Shown here: positions 12,501-24,440 of the stretch, one piece after another
How the letters are laid out: each line of letters starts with the position of its first letter
Numbering within the stretch: the stretch's first letter is position 1
From: Plumapathes pennacea
Taxonomy: Eukaryota; Cnidaria; Anthozoa; Antipatharia; Myriopathidae
Length of the DNA stretch: 64,000 bases
NCBI GenBank assembly: GCA_964036295.1
Contig: OZ038465.1
Coordinates: forward strand, 19,121,831-19,185,830
Direction of reading: 5' to 3'
Program-made: the position numbers and the translations under genes
Notes under the pieces: model-generated
What the model was told of the DNA's origin: nothing
The model's input: the letters and a program-made list of their open reading frames with translations, nothing else
Database searches by the model: none

Positions 12501-15500
12501 TCCTGGATTTATGTCTGATATATTTAGATTGGTAAGTAGAAGGGTCGATGCTTTAGTGGGGGAATCGTGTTGGTTGGAGAATATCGCGTTGTCATGAAGT
12601 CGCTCGTTTTTTATTGATATTGTATGCAATAAGGTAGTCAAGAACTGTATGTTTAGAAGAAGGGTCGCTATATTTTAACCAAGAGTACGTATTAAGTTTT
12701 GAAAATCTGGACAAAGAATTCTTTAAAATCCCCAACCCCTCCCTTCGAGACAGTGACTTATAGAAGCACGGACTCGCTAACAGTGATCTTTCTGTACCCG
12801 TCATAGTTTTATTCATAGCAGATGTCAAGGTGTCTTTTGATGAGTACCGTCAGTGTATGGTCGCAAGTTGTGATCAAAAGACCATCATCACTGCAAATCC
12901 AGGTACAGTGAGAATTTAACCTTTACTGGGGAAACTTTGATTCCCGCCTTCCATTGGTGCTAAATGTAACTTGTACATCCTTCCTCCTCCCCCTTCATCT
13001 CTCTCCGCGATCACGCTGATAATCTGTGAACTTTTTATTTGCTTGTTTGTGATGTAGACACCAGAGAAGCGCAACATTTGTACAGGTATGCTCAGTCCTG
13101 TGGGTTTCTGGAAGATGACACCTCTAACGGTGGTTCGCTTGATGATAACTGTAAGTATTACGAGAAATATTTTATATTAGCCATCTCAGAATAATCTTCA
13201 CAGAGGAAAGACGCTGTAGTAACCATGCTCAGCCTGGGAAAAGCTCTTTAACTTTTTGAGGGGAAAGAGCCGATATCAGCAGTGAGCACAAGATTCTTGA
13301 AGAAGAATTTCATAAGACTTACTGGAAGGTGCCATGCATGAACCACTTGTAAAAGGTCACCGGGAAATATAGAATGAGATGAAACGGCATGTGATTTGGC
13401 AACTGGACATCTTTCACCCTGCATGAACTGTAACCATTCTGTTGTGTTCTTCTGAAGATACGCAATCCCATGGCATGGAATGACTATACGAGTTGGGCGA
13501 AAACCTTGTCTTGGACTAACTTTGCCTCTCTTTCAGTGGAGAGCATAACAGAGGTGTACACTGTCCGTCAACTAAAAGACAAGATATCTGAGTCAAGTGG
13601 AGTTCAGTTTCAAGCGCATAGTGGGATTCTCTATGCGTATGTCACCTCTTTTGACATAGACGCTGACAACAACAAAGTGGCCATGTTCAGATGGTGGGTT
13701 GAAAGAGCTTACGTCAGGTTCAGTTCCTTCCAGTCGGCAATTCTATCACTTCTACGAGACCGTGCTTTTGTTGACTTATGCTGCTTAGGATGACCGTGTT
13801 AATTAAGCTACCACAACCACTACTATACTAACTACTAACCACTACCCGGGGGGAGGTACTCCCATATATAAGCCAAATAGGTATGTGCGGCCCCAAAGGG
13901 TATCGTTTTCAAGCTTTTTTTTTTCAGTCTGAAAAAGGGTATAGATTTTGCCTTTTTGGTCTGAAAAAGGTATCGATTCAATTCTCTTTGGTCTGGGATA
14001 GGATATGATTCTACCGAGAAATGTGCCGCCGCGGACACTGCACGGCAAATGGAAGAAAACACCGGGCGGAAAGCGTTACAACAATAACAAAAAATCTTTG
14101 AAATAGGGTGTACATTTTGGAGTCAGGTCTGAAATAGGGTGCAGAGAACCACTACTATACGAACCAGTACTACTAATCACTAGATGTCTTCTTGTTAGTC
14201 GGTTCATATCACTTGTTCTCACACTACAAATGTACACTAATGAATACTCCCTGGTGTCGATTTTTATGCAGTGGAGTGTGTGGACAAAGAATTTCGCAGG
14301 GACCGGATGGAGTGTGTAATAATCCTGAGTGTTCCGCTTGCACCAACCCCGGAGCCAATCCTCCGCCAGTCAAGGGACAGTTTGAGGTCACTGTAAACCT
14401 GTCAGACCATACGGGCACTATTAACAGCTTCCGACTGACCGACAAGTGTGCCGAGGCCATGATTGGATGCACGGTACGTAATCACAATCACAAACCCAGT
14501 GAAGCGTTGATTGGGTTCCTTGCACGGGAACCGGTACCAGCTTCAAAGCGAGGCTCTCCCGGAATAAATGTAGACTCCTTGGTGCTTTAGAGCGATAGGA
14601 AACTTTCTTGTTTCATTCGTGCCAAGTTTGCCTCGCTTTGAATTCAAGAAGGCAGCACCATGCAGCGAGCGAATTACATTTGACTCCCACATCCCCCTAC
14701 CCCACCCCGGCGTTTGTTCGTTATTTACCACACAAGGAAGTGAATCGAGGAAATACTTTATCCAGCAACACAGCTTCAAAGAAAAAGAGCCCTCTGTGTA
14801 AAATAGCTATAGATACAGCTTCAGTGTCATCTCGAAAAATATAATGGTCGTTTACAACCGGAGCGACCCACAGTATCAGTATTTAAGTTGCGATTTAAAA
14901 ACAACAGACCGTACGATAGCAAATCGTTGCGAGTACAGGGTGCTATGACAATTTAGCCCTGTTAAATACCGAGTAAGTCAACATTTTTACACGGCTTTTT
15001 ATTTAGGTTACAGACTTTATGAACTGGACGTTATTGCAGTGTACCGAAGCCAAAGTGAAATACCTGCTTGAAAAATGCAAAGTTTACTTTAAGGTACGTT
15101 TGTATTTATTTACTATTTGTTCCTATGGTGGTTCACCTCAGAATATTATATCAGCGCATAACAAATTTGGAAGACAGGCTTCTGGGATCACAAAACTAAA
15201 TACACTTTCGCTAAAAGCGCGGCCAAAAAAGCGGTCCGAACCTGAGGCATTCAGTTTCGAAGCGGAAAAGCCGGAAAGCGTCGTTTCAAACCCTTCAACC
15301 GCTTGATGCAGACTGTTTCAACATATTCAAGCGAACTGTTGAAAAAAACTGATTCTTCTGCAGTGCGTTTTGCCCCTTCGTTATCACCCCCCTCTCATCA
15401 CGCACCGCTTTGCGTGTCGGCCTGAGAAGTCAGCGGGGCTTCCGCTAGCACCGGCTGTGTTTGAGATATTTTATGCGATCTCCAGGTGGGGACCTCGAGT

Positions 15501-15914
15501 CGTACCTCAAGAACGTGGCTGCGCCTTCTTTCCTGCTCCATTGCAGATCCTCAGGAAGCTGCAAGTTTCCTTTCCTCTCAGACGGCGTACTGAAACATTG
15601 CTGGCGCAATTATGCAAGTCGTTTTGTCAGCCAAGACTCACGCGGCTTTTTTCAGAGAAGTAAACGTTCGCTCTATTTTTCACTCACAATTTGTCCCATT
15701 ACATGGCTTTGTTGGTTTGCTTTTGTTTTGATGGGGCAATAATGCGCGAGTTTTCACCGAGCCGATGAGTTGTTATATAATTTTATAAATAATAGACATT
15801 TCACAACGATGCCAGACATTTCTAACAATTTTTACGCTCATCTGTATTGTTCAGATACGACACAGAAAGACCACTGAGCCGAAGAAACGGCCCATAGTTT
15901 TGTCCATTGCGTAA
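9587..15914 (+). CDS. MEIOB: MEIOB, meiosis-specific protein with OB domains
   Basis: MEIOB is an RPA1-like single-strand DNA-binding protein that works with SPATA22 in meiotic recombination. My 13-exon model is 9587-9700, 9813-9870, 10393-10524, 10743-10818, 11401-11593, 11894-11994, 12388-12440, 12819-12902, 13058-13150, 13537-13693, 14272-14473, 15007-15093, 15855-15914. It closes in frame to 469 residues, close to the vertebrate length. Recognisable parts are NIVGIVIAKQG, FTLRDSPTDFINANCWG, NDYYTLSDIITNG, CEVQLFDET, WDDEHIELAQMW, GILYAYVTSFDID, a cysteine cluster (CGVCG...CNNPECSAC) in the C-terminal OB fold, and VNLSDHTGTINSFRLT. The start is the ATG at 9587; the frame is open slightly upstream but without ATG. 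Exon 8 could start at 12822. The last exon (IRHRKTTEPKKRPIVLSIA) is the least certain. Confidence 0.9.
10187..10372. mobile_element. MITE in MEIOB intron 2
   Basis: Left end GGGTGTGTTTCTTTTTAG, right end TTAAAGAAACGCACCC, imperfect inverted repeats. The middle consists of short palindromic GGATC/GATCC and AAATCC units. It ends about 20 bases before the acceptor of the next MEIOB exon. The superfamily is unresolved. Confidence 0.6.
11130..11320. repeat. Family D ('accctattt' type) fragment in a MEIOB intron
   Basis: Repeated ACCCTATTT(C/T)AGAC-like units 30-50 bases apart. They are the reverse complement of the GAACAGGGTAT / GAAATAGGGT units in the elements at 13845 and 25143. Confidence 0.55.
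11735..11826 (-). mobile_element. MITE family B end fragment
   Basis: Reverse complement of the 3' part of family B: CCCCTTTCGCTC, then AATACAAATTCTCCCAGC, then GTAGTGAGAATTAATG. Only one end is present. Confidence 0.55.
13845..14146. mobile_element. Family D element in a MEIOB intron, flanked by an 8-bp duplication
   Basis: Starts CCCGGGGGGAGGTACTCCCA followed by TATATAAGCC and contains repeated GTCTGAAAAAGGGTAT-type units. AACCACTA occurs at 13837-13844 and 14147-14154, a likely 8-base target duplication. The right terminus is shortened compared with the copy at 25143-26130. Confidence 0.55.
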
Positions 15915-16818
15915 CTGACGTCAGTTCTTCAGAGCGTGACTCAACTCATGTTCAGGAACCCTTCAAACACGAACTCACGATAAAACGAACTCACCAGAAC
16001 TTTCTTTACAAACCACAACAAACGAAGTGTTGCTTACTTGGCGTGCCTCCAGTTCTATTTATCACTTATGTGCAATAGTCGTCTTGAACTTGGTATTTGA
16101 AAAGTTTCACACGGTGTCCTGTGTTGACTTGTATAAAAGAGTCTATAATTATTCCCGTGGGACAGTTAAATCCTGGGGCTGGAGGCCGACCCCGGAAACT
16201 CTCTTCTCACGGAAAACTTTCGCACGAAAGAGATACACAGGAACTGCATTCTTCTGTCCTTTTCGGGAAAGTTTCAGTTTTTCCGCAAGTCGATTATTCT
16301 GGCCGTGCAAACACGAACTACTTTGTGTAAAGGAGGTGTCAGAAATTTGCATTGGCATGCATTCCAGCTGTTGGGTTTCACAATGCCAAATACTTACACG
16401 AATTAACAGCTTTGGACGTCAAAAAACTTCTTGAACCACGCATAAAGTGTATATCAAAAATTTAGGCTCAAACCACAACAAAAAGTAGAGCATTTTCTAA
16501 AAATAAATATTACTTTCCAGCCGCCCGTCACGCGCCCCGCTGAACATGCGTATCTGAAATCGCGCCAAATATTCTACAACTTGTTATTGTTTTCAATCAT
16601 TCCTGATTGGTTAAAAGACAATAGATTTTCATGTTCCTCTTTCTCCACCAATCAGAAGCCCGTTGCCATGTTAACTAGCACGTGAGCCGTATGACAGAGA
16701 GCGAAATGAATGAATGAGTGGGTTGGCGCGCCACGACAACGATCACTCGGTTTGTTTTGTTTCTGAGGTAGAGGCGTGAGTACTCTGTCTTCTAGTTTTG
16801 AAGATCTGGGAAGAAGAA
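15915..16818. other. MEIOB-CDC14 intergenic region
   Basis: Holds the 3' flank of MEIOB and the presumed CDC14 promoter. Open frames here have no recognisable product. CCAAT/ATTGG motifs (CTGATTGGTT at 16603, CCAATCAGAA at 16649) and a GC-rich stretch (GGTTGGCGCGCCACGAC, about 16722) lie upstream of CDC14. No TATA box is evident. Confidence 0.5.
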
Positions 16819-17946
16819 ATGCTCGACACAAACGTTATGAGCTCGTACGAATTGATAAAAGGTCGACTGTATTTCGTCACTGTTGCTTGTAAGCCACGAA
16901 ACAGTCCTTCGTTTCATTATTTTGCGGTGGATCATGACTGGACTTTGGATGGTTGTAAATTCTTCGACAAGCCTTACTTTGGGCCGTCGAACTTGGCCGG
17001 CATTTATCGTTTCTGTTGCCTGCTTAACACAAAGCTTCACATGGTTCCGGCTAACAAGAAGATCGTCCTGTACACCACTGCTCAAGACGGACTTTCGGAC
17101 ACGAGAAAGCGTACACGAGCTGTTTTTCTGTGTGGCGCGTTTGCCGTTTGTCAATTGAAAATGAGTGCTGAAGAGGTCTACGGTTTGATGGAAGAGCAAT
17201 TTCAATCGAACACCCTGACGCCTTACACTGATATCAACGGCAACACATCGCACAACTTGACAATCTTGGACTGCTTGAAGGCATTTGAGAAGGCTGCAGC
17301 CCTCGGGTTTTTCAATTTCGACGAATTTGATTTGAATAAATACGAGGAAGAAGAGCGCGCCTTCGACTTGAATTGGATCGTTCCCGGAAAACTCGTGGCA
17401 CTGACCGATCCACAACGGCGACCTGATCTGAAAGCCAGCCGATTTACTAAACTTAGGAAATATTTCAAGCAGCGTGAAGTTGAGGCGGTAGTTCGACTGA
17501 ACAGAGATGACAATATGATCAAATACGGTCTTATTTACGATTCCCGGTGTTTTACCGCCAACGGGTTTACACATCACGACCTGTACTACGAAGACGGCGG
17601 TATTCCCACGAAAGCGATAATCAAGAAGTTCACTCGAGCTGTGGACGTCTGTGACGGTGCCGTAGCAGTACACTGTCGTGCTGGCTTAGGACGAACAGGA
17701 ACTCTCATCGCCTGCTATCTCATGAGGCGGTTTGGTTTCACCGCGGCAGAAGCTGTCGGCTGGCTCAGAATCTGTCGGCCTGGTAGCGTCACGGCCTTAC
17801 AGCTCTGCTTTTTAGAACACAAGCAAGACGCGATCACCAAAGGTTATGGCGAAGATGTCAAAATGCAGCATCTAAGCGAAGTCATGAAAAAGAGCCAGAA
17901 ACTTATTTCGTGTACTAACATGAAAATCGATGAAAAGATCGCTTAG
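16819..17946 (+). CDS. CDC14: CDC14-type dual-specificity phosphatase, intronless
   Basis: CDC14 removes phosphate from Ser/Thr-Pro sites made by CDKs and acts in mitotic/meiotic exit, centrosome and cilia control. One uninterrupted 375-residue frame starts at ATG 16819; the frame is open a little upstream without an ATG, and a second ATG follows at 16837. It contains the N-terminal CDC14 domain (FHYFAVDHDW, FGPSNLAGIYRFC, NLTILDCLKAFEKA), the bridge FDLNWIVPGKLVAL, the general-acid loop HHDLYYEDGGIP, the P-loop HCRAGLGRTGTLIACYLM (CX5R intact) and RICRPGSV. It stops soon after the catalytic domain and lacks the long disordered tail of vertebrate CDC14A/B. All other clear genes nearby except 28302-29198 have introns, so a retrocopy origin is likely. 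Catalytic residues look intact. Confidence 0.93.
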   Translation: MLDTNVMSSYELIKGRLYFVTVACKPRNSPSFHYFAVDHDWTLDGCKFFDKPYFGPSNLAGIYRFCCLLNTKLHMVPANKKIVLYTTAQDGLSDTRKRTRAVFLCGAFAVCQLKMSAEEVYGLMEEQFQSNTLTPYTDINGNTSHNLTILDCLKAFEKAAALGFFNFDEFDLNKYEEEERAFDLNWIVPGKLVALTDPQRRPDLKASRFTKLRKYFKQREVEAVVRLNRDDNMIKYGLIYDSRCFTANGFTHHDLYYEDGGIPTKAIIKKFTRAVDVCDGAVAVHCRAGLGRTGTLIACYLMRRFGFTAAEAVGWLRICRPGSVTALQLCFLEHKQDAITKGYGEDVKMQHLSEVMKKSQKLISCTNMKIDEKIA

Positions 17947-18794
17947 ACACTTATCAATATTCATGAACAACATTTACTATCAGTCTTCGTCGTCTGGCGC
18001 GGGTTGGCGGTAGAAACAGCTGCCAAGGGATTCACGCCTCCACTGCCAATCAAAACATAAAACCATTGAGGAACAAGTAAGCTGCTACTTTCTTTTAAAC
18101 ACATATTGCCACACCGTCTTTCTTGCCATGTGCGTCTGTGCATAAATTATGTCGGCGCTTTTACAGTTCACGACAAGTTTCATTCAGAATTGTGTTGCCA
18201 TGATTACGCAGTAAGAAAGTGGCGCCAGGATATATTACCTGTGCTCTTATCTGTTTGGGTTCTGCCAAAAGATTACACTGTACATAGATTTTAGTCCAAG
18301 AAAATGTTTTAACCAAATAGTACTTCTATTGGGCCAATAAATGCTATCCTGCTAGTTCGGGATTTGAAAAGTTCCTTTCTAAGATTGTTGGCAGAAGATA
18401 CTCTGTTTATATTAATATAAAGAGAACTATCCATCAGTGATATTTATTTCAAGTTTGTATATTTTTGTTGTATATATTGTGCCAAAAGATGCTATATAAT
18501 GATGTTGCTTTATGCAGATTAACGTTTGGTAATGAAAAATCTTATAGATTAAAAGAGAGAATTTTATTTAAACGCAATTTGCAAATGGAGGGTTTACTAT
18601 AAGAGCAATTGGCTCCTTGTCTGATTATGACTAGCTTGACGAAGTGTCAAAAAGTTGAAGTTCTTTCAGGTGCAAAATGGCCAAGTATGGCCTGTGAACC
18701 GAAGGGCTTTTATTATTTATGCACAAGTAAAAATTCGTGGCCTAAAACATCTAGATTCCTTTCAGGAAATGTGTAAATATATGTGATTGAATTG

Positions 18795-18800
18795 AATAAA
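18795..18800 (+). terminator. Putative polyadenylation signal of CDC14
   Basis: AATAAA about 850 bases after the CDC14 stop, in AT-rich sequence with no further long open frames. It is a candidate end of the 3' UTR. Confidence 0.45.
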
Positions 18801-19840
18801 GGCTGTGCCAAGAGAGAGAGTTTGTGATTTTTTCACTGCAAAGTGTCGTGACGCAGCAGTATTGTCCCTTAGCAGGGCATCATAACTTCTTCCCGTTTGA
18901 CACTTGGCTTCTTTTAGACCACTGACGTACTGACAGGCAACATATTGGTCTCTGCCTACAAGAGCTCCGCCTGTGATACCTGTTCATTCACAGTAGACAC
19001 GCACAGGTTGATCAGGGCTTTTGCTTTTCAGCACCTCTGACCCGCTGACAAAGAACTGCTCAGTTACCTTTGCTGCTCTTTAAAGTGGACTTTAGACTTA
19101 GACAAGCTTTAGACGTGAATGTATTCTCGATATTGTGGCTGGCTTAATGTCTTGTTATCGCACTTAATATCGTGATTATTCTGTTGACGTCAAGAGCTTT
19201 ACATCAGTTAACCGGATGTTTTGATTTTGATAATATCTCGCAATAGTGATAAATTCCATCCGGATACTGCTCGTTGAACTCGTCCAAAGTCCAAACACCC
19301 TACCGTTCATATACGTCACGAGAAGTCGACCACAAGAATTATTCACTGTTTACAGCAGCAGCTGACGTTTTATTCTTTGCGTGTACGGAATCCAAATCAA
19401 AGGAATATCTATTTACATGGTTTACCCGCCCCTCTTGTCAAGTCTGTCAACTTGTCGAGCTTCTCAATCTAAAAACGTGACGTAGTCAAGGAAGTATTTC
19501 TCGTATTTTAGGCGTTCATCGTGTATTTTCAATGATTAAATCTTGGGACGTAAGTCCCTGTCGTTGCTCTAAATCGTAATCCTTTGGCTATGGACACCGT
19601 GTCCGCAAATGCTCAAGATTTTGAGGACAGCGTAGAGTGCATATACAATGGATGGAGAAGTTTTCGATTGACTTTTTACGACAAAAAGCAAATGAATACA
19701 GTTCCAATCACAGAGGCCACAATAAGACTATTTCGGCCATCCAGAACTTGCTCAGTAGTATAGCCTAAACCCTAGCTGCATGCCAAACTTGTTTGGACCA
19801 ATCAAAAACCGCAGCAAATGTAACCACGTGATCACACTTA

Positions 19841-20108
19841 TAGAGCCGTTTTCGCGGGATGACTGTCGAAAACCAAAACCAAAGTAATCACACAGGCCAA
19901 TCACAGAGACTGAGAGAAAACAGTTCAGCTAATTGGAAACAAAAGTAATTTGCGTTTGGTCTTGCGTTTGGTTTTACTTTCCAATCAGCAGTGCGAGTAC
20001 ACGCCATCGCTTGCGTGAGAAGTGTTTGGTTTTGGTTTTGGTTTTGGTTTTGTTCCTGATTGGCTGAGCAACACAATTACTTTCGACAGTCATCCGAAAA
20101 CCGCTCTA
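19841..20108. mobile_element. MITE family A, full length, 268 bp
   Basis: Best-preserved copy. Left terminus TAGAGCCGTTTT, right terminus AAAACCGCTCTA. Subterminal sequences are CGAAAACCAAAACCAAAG at the left and GGTTTTGG repeats plus ATTGGCTG near the right. No reading frame suggests a transposase. Confidence 0.8.
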
Positions 20109-20491
20109 ACACTGCTCTACAATTTGATTATAAACTGCGAATGCAGCTCCGTTGCGTCGAGAGATTCGGCTTAGATTTTCTTTTTCTTTTCTTTTTTTTT
20201 TTTTTTTTTTTTTTTTTGCACGACTAGGAGACTTTACACAGGCGTTCAACCACCCTAGTACACATTTGGTACCTTTTTATAACTATGAATAGAAAGACTT
20301 CCGGTGAAACCGTACAACGGATCATCCTTTGCTTCAAAACGGACGACCGGCTTTCGGGCGGAGGCTCGGCTGCACAGCCATCATAGGAGTGGGGACTGTA
20401 TTCGCAGGCTAAACTGATTAAATTCTGATGCTCGCAGTACTGTACACATGAATATTCACGATATAAATCATTATTTACAAGCGGATTTTCA

Positions 20492-23400
20492 TCAGCAGTC
20501 GGTTGAGACTGAGGCCGTTATGGGTAGCATTCGCCAGATCATCGTTTGACTCGCTAGTCTTCGGTTAATCTCGGCGAGAGCGAGTGAAAGTCTCAAGCGT
20601 GCCTCGGGTGACGTGATCACCTCAGTATTGTAGCGTGCTTTTTTTGCTGTGTCTTTTTTACGGTTCTCTTTGAGTCTTGCATGGCGGCGCTTCTTGGATT
20701 CAGCTTTTTCTTGTGGGCTTCTTGGGTTGTTCTCTGCGTTACGTTTTGAACTCAGCGACAAGACATGGTCGTAGTGATGCAGCAGTGGCTTTCGAACCTG
20801 GACAATGAATCAAACGCTTTTATTGTATCCTGCAGCTTTTGAATATAAGAAAACCTACCACTTCTAGAGCTTTACTGTCTTCAACTGCTACCATACACTA
20901 CTTATGATTAACAACAATTGTGATGGCCATTTGCAGAACGCATATGGACGGTGTCTATGTAGAACTGATTTATATACGCTATACAGTCAACTCCTTCTTA
21001 ACGGACACCCCTCTAAGACAGACGCCGCTATTTAATAGACGGACACTTGGTATAGGAGTGGTCCCTGTCCTTTCTTCATTCGTTTACTTGAGCTCTGGCG
21101 GTCACCTGTCTAAAACGGACAGTTGGAGCTACTACTACTATGACACTGCTACTACACTAGCTGTTATGTTGCTGCAACTCCAGCATTTTCAGTGACCGCT
21201 CCTACTACTGATACAATATAAGCAAGACCTATTGTTATCACGTCCTCCTAACTCTGCGATTGTACTGCTGCTGGTAAGGACTATATCGATTATTCCCCCG
21301 CTCAACCACTACTATCTGAACTACTACGGCTGCCTCTCTGAAATGGGACACACTTTAATGGAATGAAAACAACAAATTAGTATGTTTATAGTCACCTTTT
21401 TGACAGTCTCCACTTTTGTGCCATTTACGTGCTTTTCTCGCAAAGCGCTCGACTGCCTTGTTATCCCAACGCGGTACCCTGAATTTGACAGGAAGTCGTC
21501 ATAAAGGATTACGTAATGTCAATCAAGGGGAGAAAGAGTGAACGAAAAGTTGCTATACTGCTGCTGTTTATGAGTGAAGTTTCACTCCCTTATATGCAGA
21601 AAATATACTCTATACACGAAGGACAAACACTTTATATATATATTTATATTTAAGTTTATGTCCATACAAAGAAGCAGTGTTCACATGGCCGCTCAGACAG
21701 CGCTGTGGAAATCTTTCTGCCATAAATGCTTCATAAGGTCCCCAGATATTTGCTAGCAGCTGTGATAGAATTGCTCAAAGTTATGCCATTCAGACGTGAG
21801 TGCATAAGCAGCCTTTGCCGGGAGGAGTCGAGTTGCACGTAAAATACGAAATGTTGCTTTCTTTCGCTTATGCGCAACTTGTGTTCTGAACCAAATGCTA
21901 AATGACGTTGGATTAAATACGCTCAATTGTCAGCTGGTCGCAACCGAACATTCGGGAAAATGAATATTCGTGCAAAGAGGTCCCGTATGTAATCAGCAGG
22001 TGCAACTTACCTGAAAACCGCTTACCACCAATGCGCCTCGACTCAGGAGAGAACACGTGACCACACGCACAAGCTCGGTTGGAGAGTGGAACCTGAGGAT
22101 TAGAAGTTCCAGTTATCATCACTCTGCAGCGATCAAATACAGAAAACTAAACGCCTCTCGTCATTCATCTTCAGCTTAAAAAGTCAGAAACCTTGTTCGT
22201 TTGGAAAAAATGGTGTCAATGATTTTGATCGCGGTTCGAACAATTTTATGGTCATAATGAGAATAAACGATCCGTGTGCATGCCCTGTGCAGTTGAAACC
22301 CAGTTACAAAAAAATATATGTTTTCGGCAGAAAAACGCCGTGAAATTTGCACTCTTCGAACGTTGTGTACCTCTAACCTACATTATATAGTTACAAGAAT
22401 TCCCCAGCTTTCAAATTCTGCAGCACATACTGTACAATACTGTTTCTTACAGCTTTCAGTTTCCTGAAGATCGGCAAATATTGGAACTTGGGTAAAATTT
22501 TCTGTGGATGATGGACAAAAACTGACAAGGTGAAATGATGTACTGTTCATCAACGTAACACTGTTCACTAATTAGTGTTATCGAAGATCGTAAACTTGTC
22601 GAAGAATGTACAACTCCGGCCGCTCTTCTTGAGTCGGGAGTTACCTGACAGCGGTGCGCAAAGTTTACCAAACTTTTGTCTTTGTTTCTTGGCTTGTTTT
22701 ACTTAGTTCACCTCTCGTAAATGTTACACTTCTTGTTTCATCGTGTATTTCTGCCGTCCTTTCCTCAGAGAACTACGAACTTTGCGAGAAGAGAACTTTA
22801 GAAACATTTACAGTTTTCCCTCGAGTCGAAAGTCAAATCAGAAAATCTATGCTTCGATGAATTCACGCCCACACAATCAACCTTGTGATTCACCCTCTAT
22901 GAAAGCAGACCCAAAGTTGAGTTCAACTGAACTGTCACGTTCTTATATCCTAAATCATACTCCAAGTTACAAGCTTTTAAGCGAATTGACTAGTTTGCAA
23001 TCGAGTTTGAAATTCAGCAGGGACGGCAATGCACAAACTGCGTCACCGGTACAATTTGTACGTTGCAACTGTTTTGTTCAGCATGATATTCTCAGTTTAA
23101 TCTTCTCTTCACAGCAATTATTTCATCTTAGCGTTGAGAGCTTTTAAGTCACTAAGGAGAATTTCTTTGTGACGAACTACGCACAAATAAACCGAGGCTT
23201 TAGAAAAGCTCACGCATAGTAAGTGACAAGCGAACGAGCAGCCCGCGTGAACTCTGAAATTTCAACGCTGACCGGTAAATGACGAGACATCGCTCAGTTT
23301 TTCTGATAAACCGCGCTCTTTCTTTCGGAAAAGATGAAAACTCCACGAAGTAAACAAGCTCGCTGCAAACTTTGCTGAAAAACGCAGAAGGTCACGGCCT

Positions 23401-23573
23401 GGCGCAACTGACTCGTTCAGCGACAGAATTTAATGTACATCAACACAAGTCGTCACGACAGATTCTCGTGGAGTAGATACCGGCTCAAACTCAAGAACAT
23501 TAGCGATCTGTACTGGTGCAGTGTCGTTCGACACACTCACCTTTGAGCTGCAGGCAATGCAAAGTTTCAGCAT
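20492..23573 (-). CDS. UPF0547 / C16orf87-like small protein, four exons
   Basis: Exons on the minus strand: 23573-23541, 22092-22011, 21478-21396, 20797-20492. Splice sites are GT-AG, phases are 0, 1, 0 and the protein is 167 residues. The N terminus MLKLCIACSSK joins VPLSNRACACGHVFSPES across intron 1, giving a C-x2-C...C-x-C zinc-ribbon-like motif as in human C16orf87 (UPF0547). The C terminus has a lysine/arginine-rich segment (KAESKKRRHARLKENRKK) and then LSLALAEINRRLASQ, matching the conserved VALAEINRKI end of the human protein. Exon 3 (GYRVGITRQSS...VETVKK) is supported mainly because its 83 bases restore the frame exactly. The molecular function is poorly known and a nuclear location is suggested by the basic segment. 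Confidence 0.8.
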
Positions 23574-24340
23574 ACTTGATCTGCCCTCGTCGTTAGAGCG
23601 CGCAAAGACTTGTCTCAAGTTGTCCGCGCACTTCGCCGTATCGAGTTCGTTATAATATTACAGCGCCTTTTTGGCCGAGTTCCAAACAACGTCGGCAATT
23701 TGAATGACAATGCGGTTTGTTTTACATGTTGAATTTAATTTGAATAATATGCAAATGAAGGTTTTTCGCTTCTTTTTCCTGACGTTTTATCTGAATTTCC
23801 CGCTAGCAATATGGACGCACTTCCAGAATTTTGGGCTAATTGATTCTTCACAAAAATGCTACCATAAGGAGCACTTTTAAACAACGTTTTTCGTCGTACT
23901 ATTTACATTCGGATCAGTTTTGTTTTTTCGCAAATGGTATCCCATGTGACCACGCGCGCGTACACTCCGTTTGCTTGATAGACAATAAATTTCTTTTTCG
24001 TTTTACATTCGCCGAAACGTTAAATCCATATTTCCCCTCAGCGGACAAAACTAGCCGTTAAGCATCCAAAGAAACATTACATATGCATTTACGATTGCTA
24101 TAATTATATTTGCTCCCCGAAATTCACCTTCTTCCATATAATTACCTTAGAGTGGCTCATATAAACAAAGCGCCTTTACTATATCTGTTGGCTTTAAAGG
24201 TTTAACGAGTCACAAAGTTGATACTTTTGTGTTTCCTCGAAGCATACACTGTTAGTTATACGGTTTTTGACAGCTGCCTGCACAATTTCATTCAGTTTCC
24301 TTATTAAGCGGATCTTCTAAACAACAACAGCACGGTATGT

Positions 24341-24440
24341 CAATCAATCAATCCTTTATTTGTACACGAGTCGCCTAAGAGCTAAAGCAGCTTGTTCAAA
24401 GAACGATAGTGTATGCTGTTAAGACGAAAGAGGTTACTCT
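24341..24440 (-). mobile_element. LINE 3' tail fragment
   Basis: CAATCAATCAATCCTTTATT followed by TGTACACGAGTCGCC is, on the minus strand, an AATAAAGGATTGATTGATTG-type tail. Tandem tails of this kind are typical of CR1/L2-group LINE 3' ends. The fragment is short and assigned by resemblance. Confidence 0.4.

Noticed and set aside
16027-16434. 135-residue open frame between MEIOB and CDC14
   Set aside because: Composition is cysteine/serine-rich noise with no family resemblance; treated as promoter region.
16792-17673. 293-residue antisense frame over CDC14
   Set aside because: Complement of a well-supported CDC14 coding sequence; the translation has no motif.
22456-22671. Frame with donor-like end LVNFAHRCQ|GTAACT as first exon of the UPF0547 gene
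   Set aside because: It lacks an ATG after an in-frame stop and has only one cysteine of the zinc motif; the exon at 23541-23573 fits much better.
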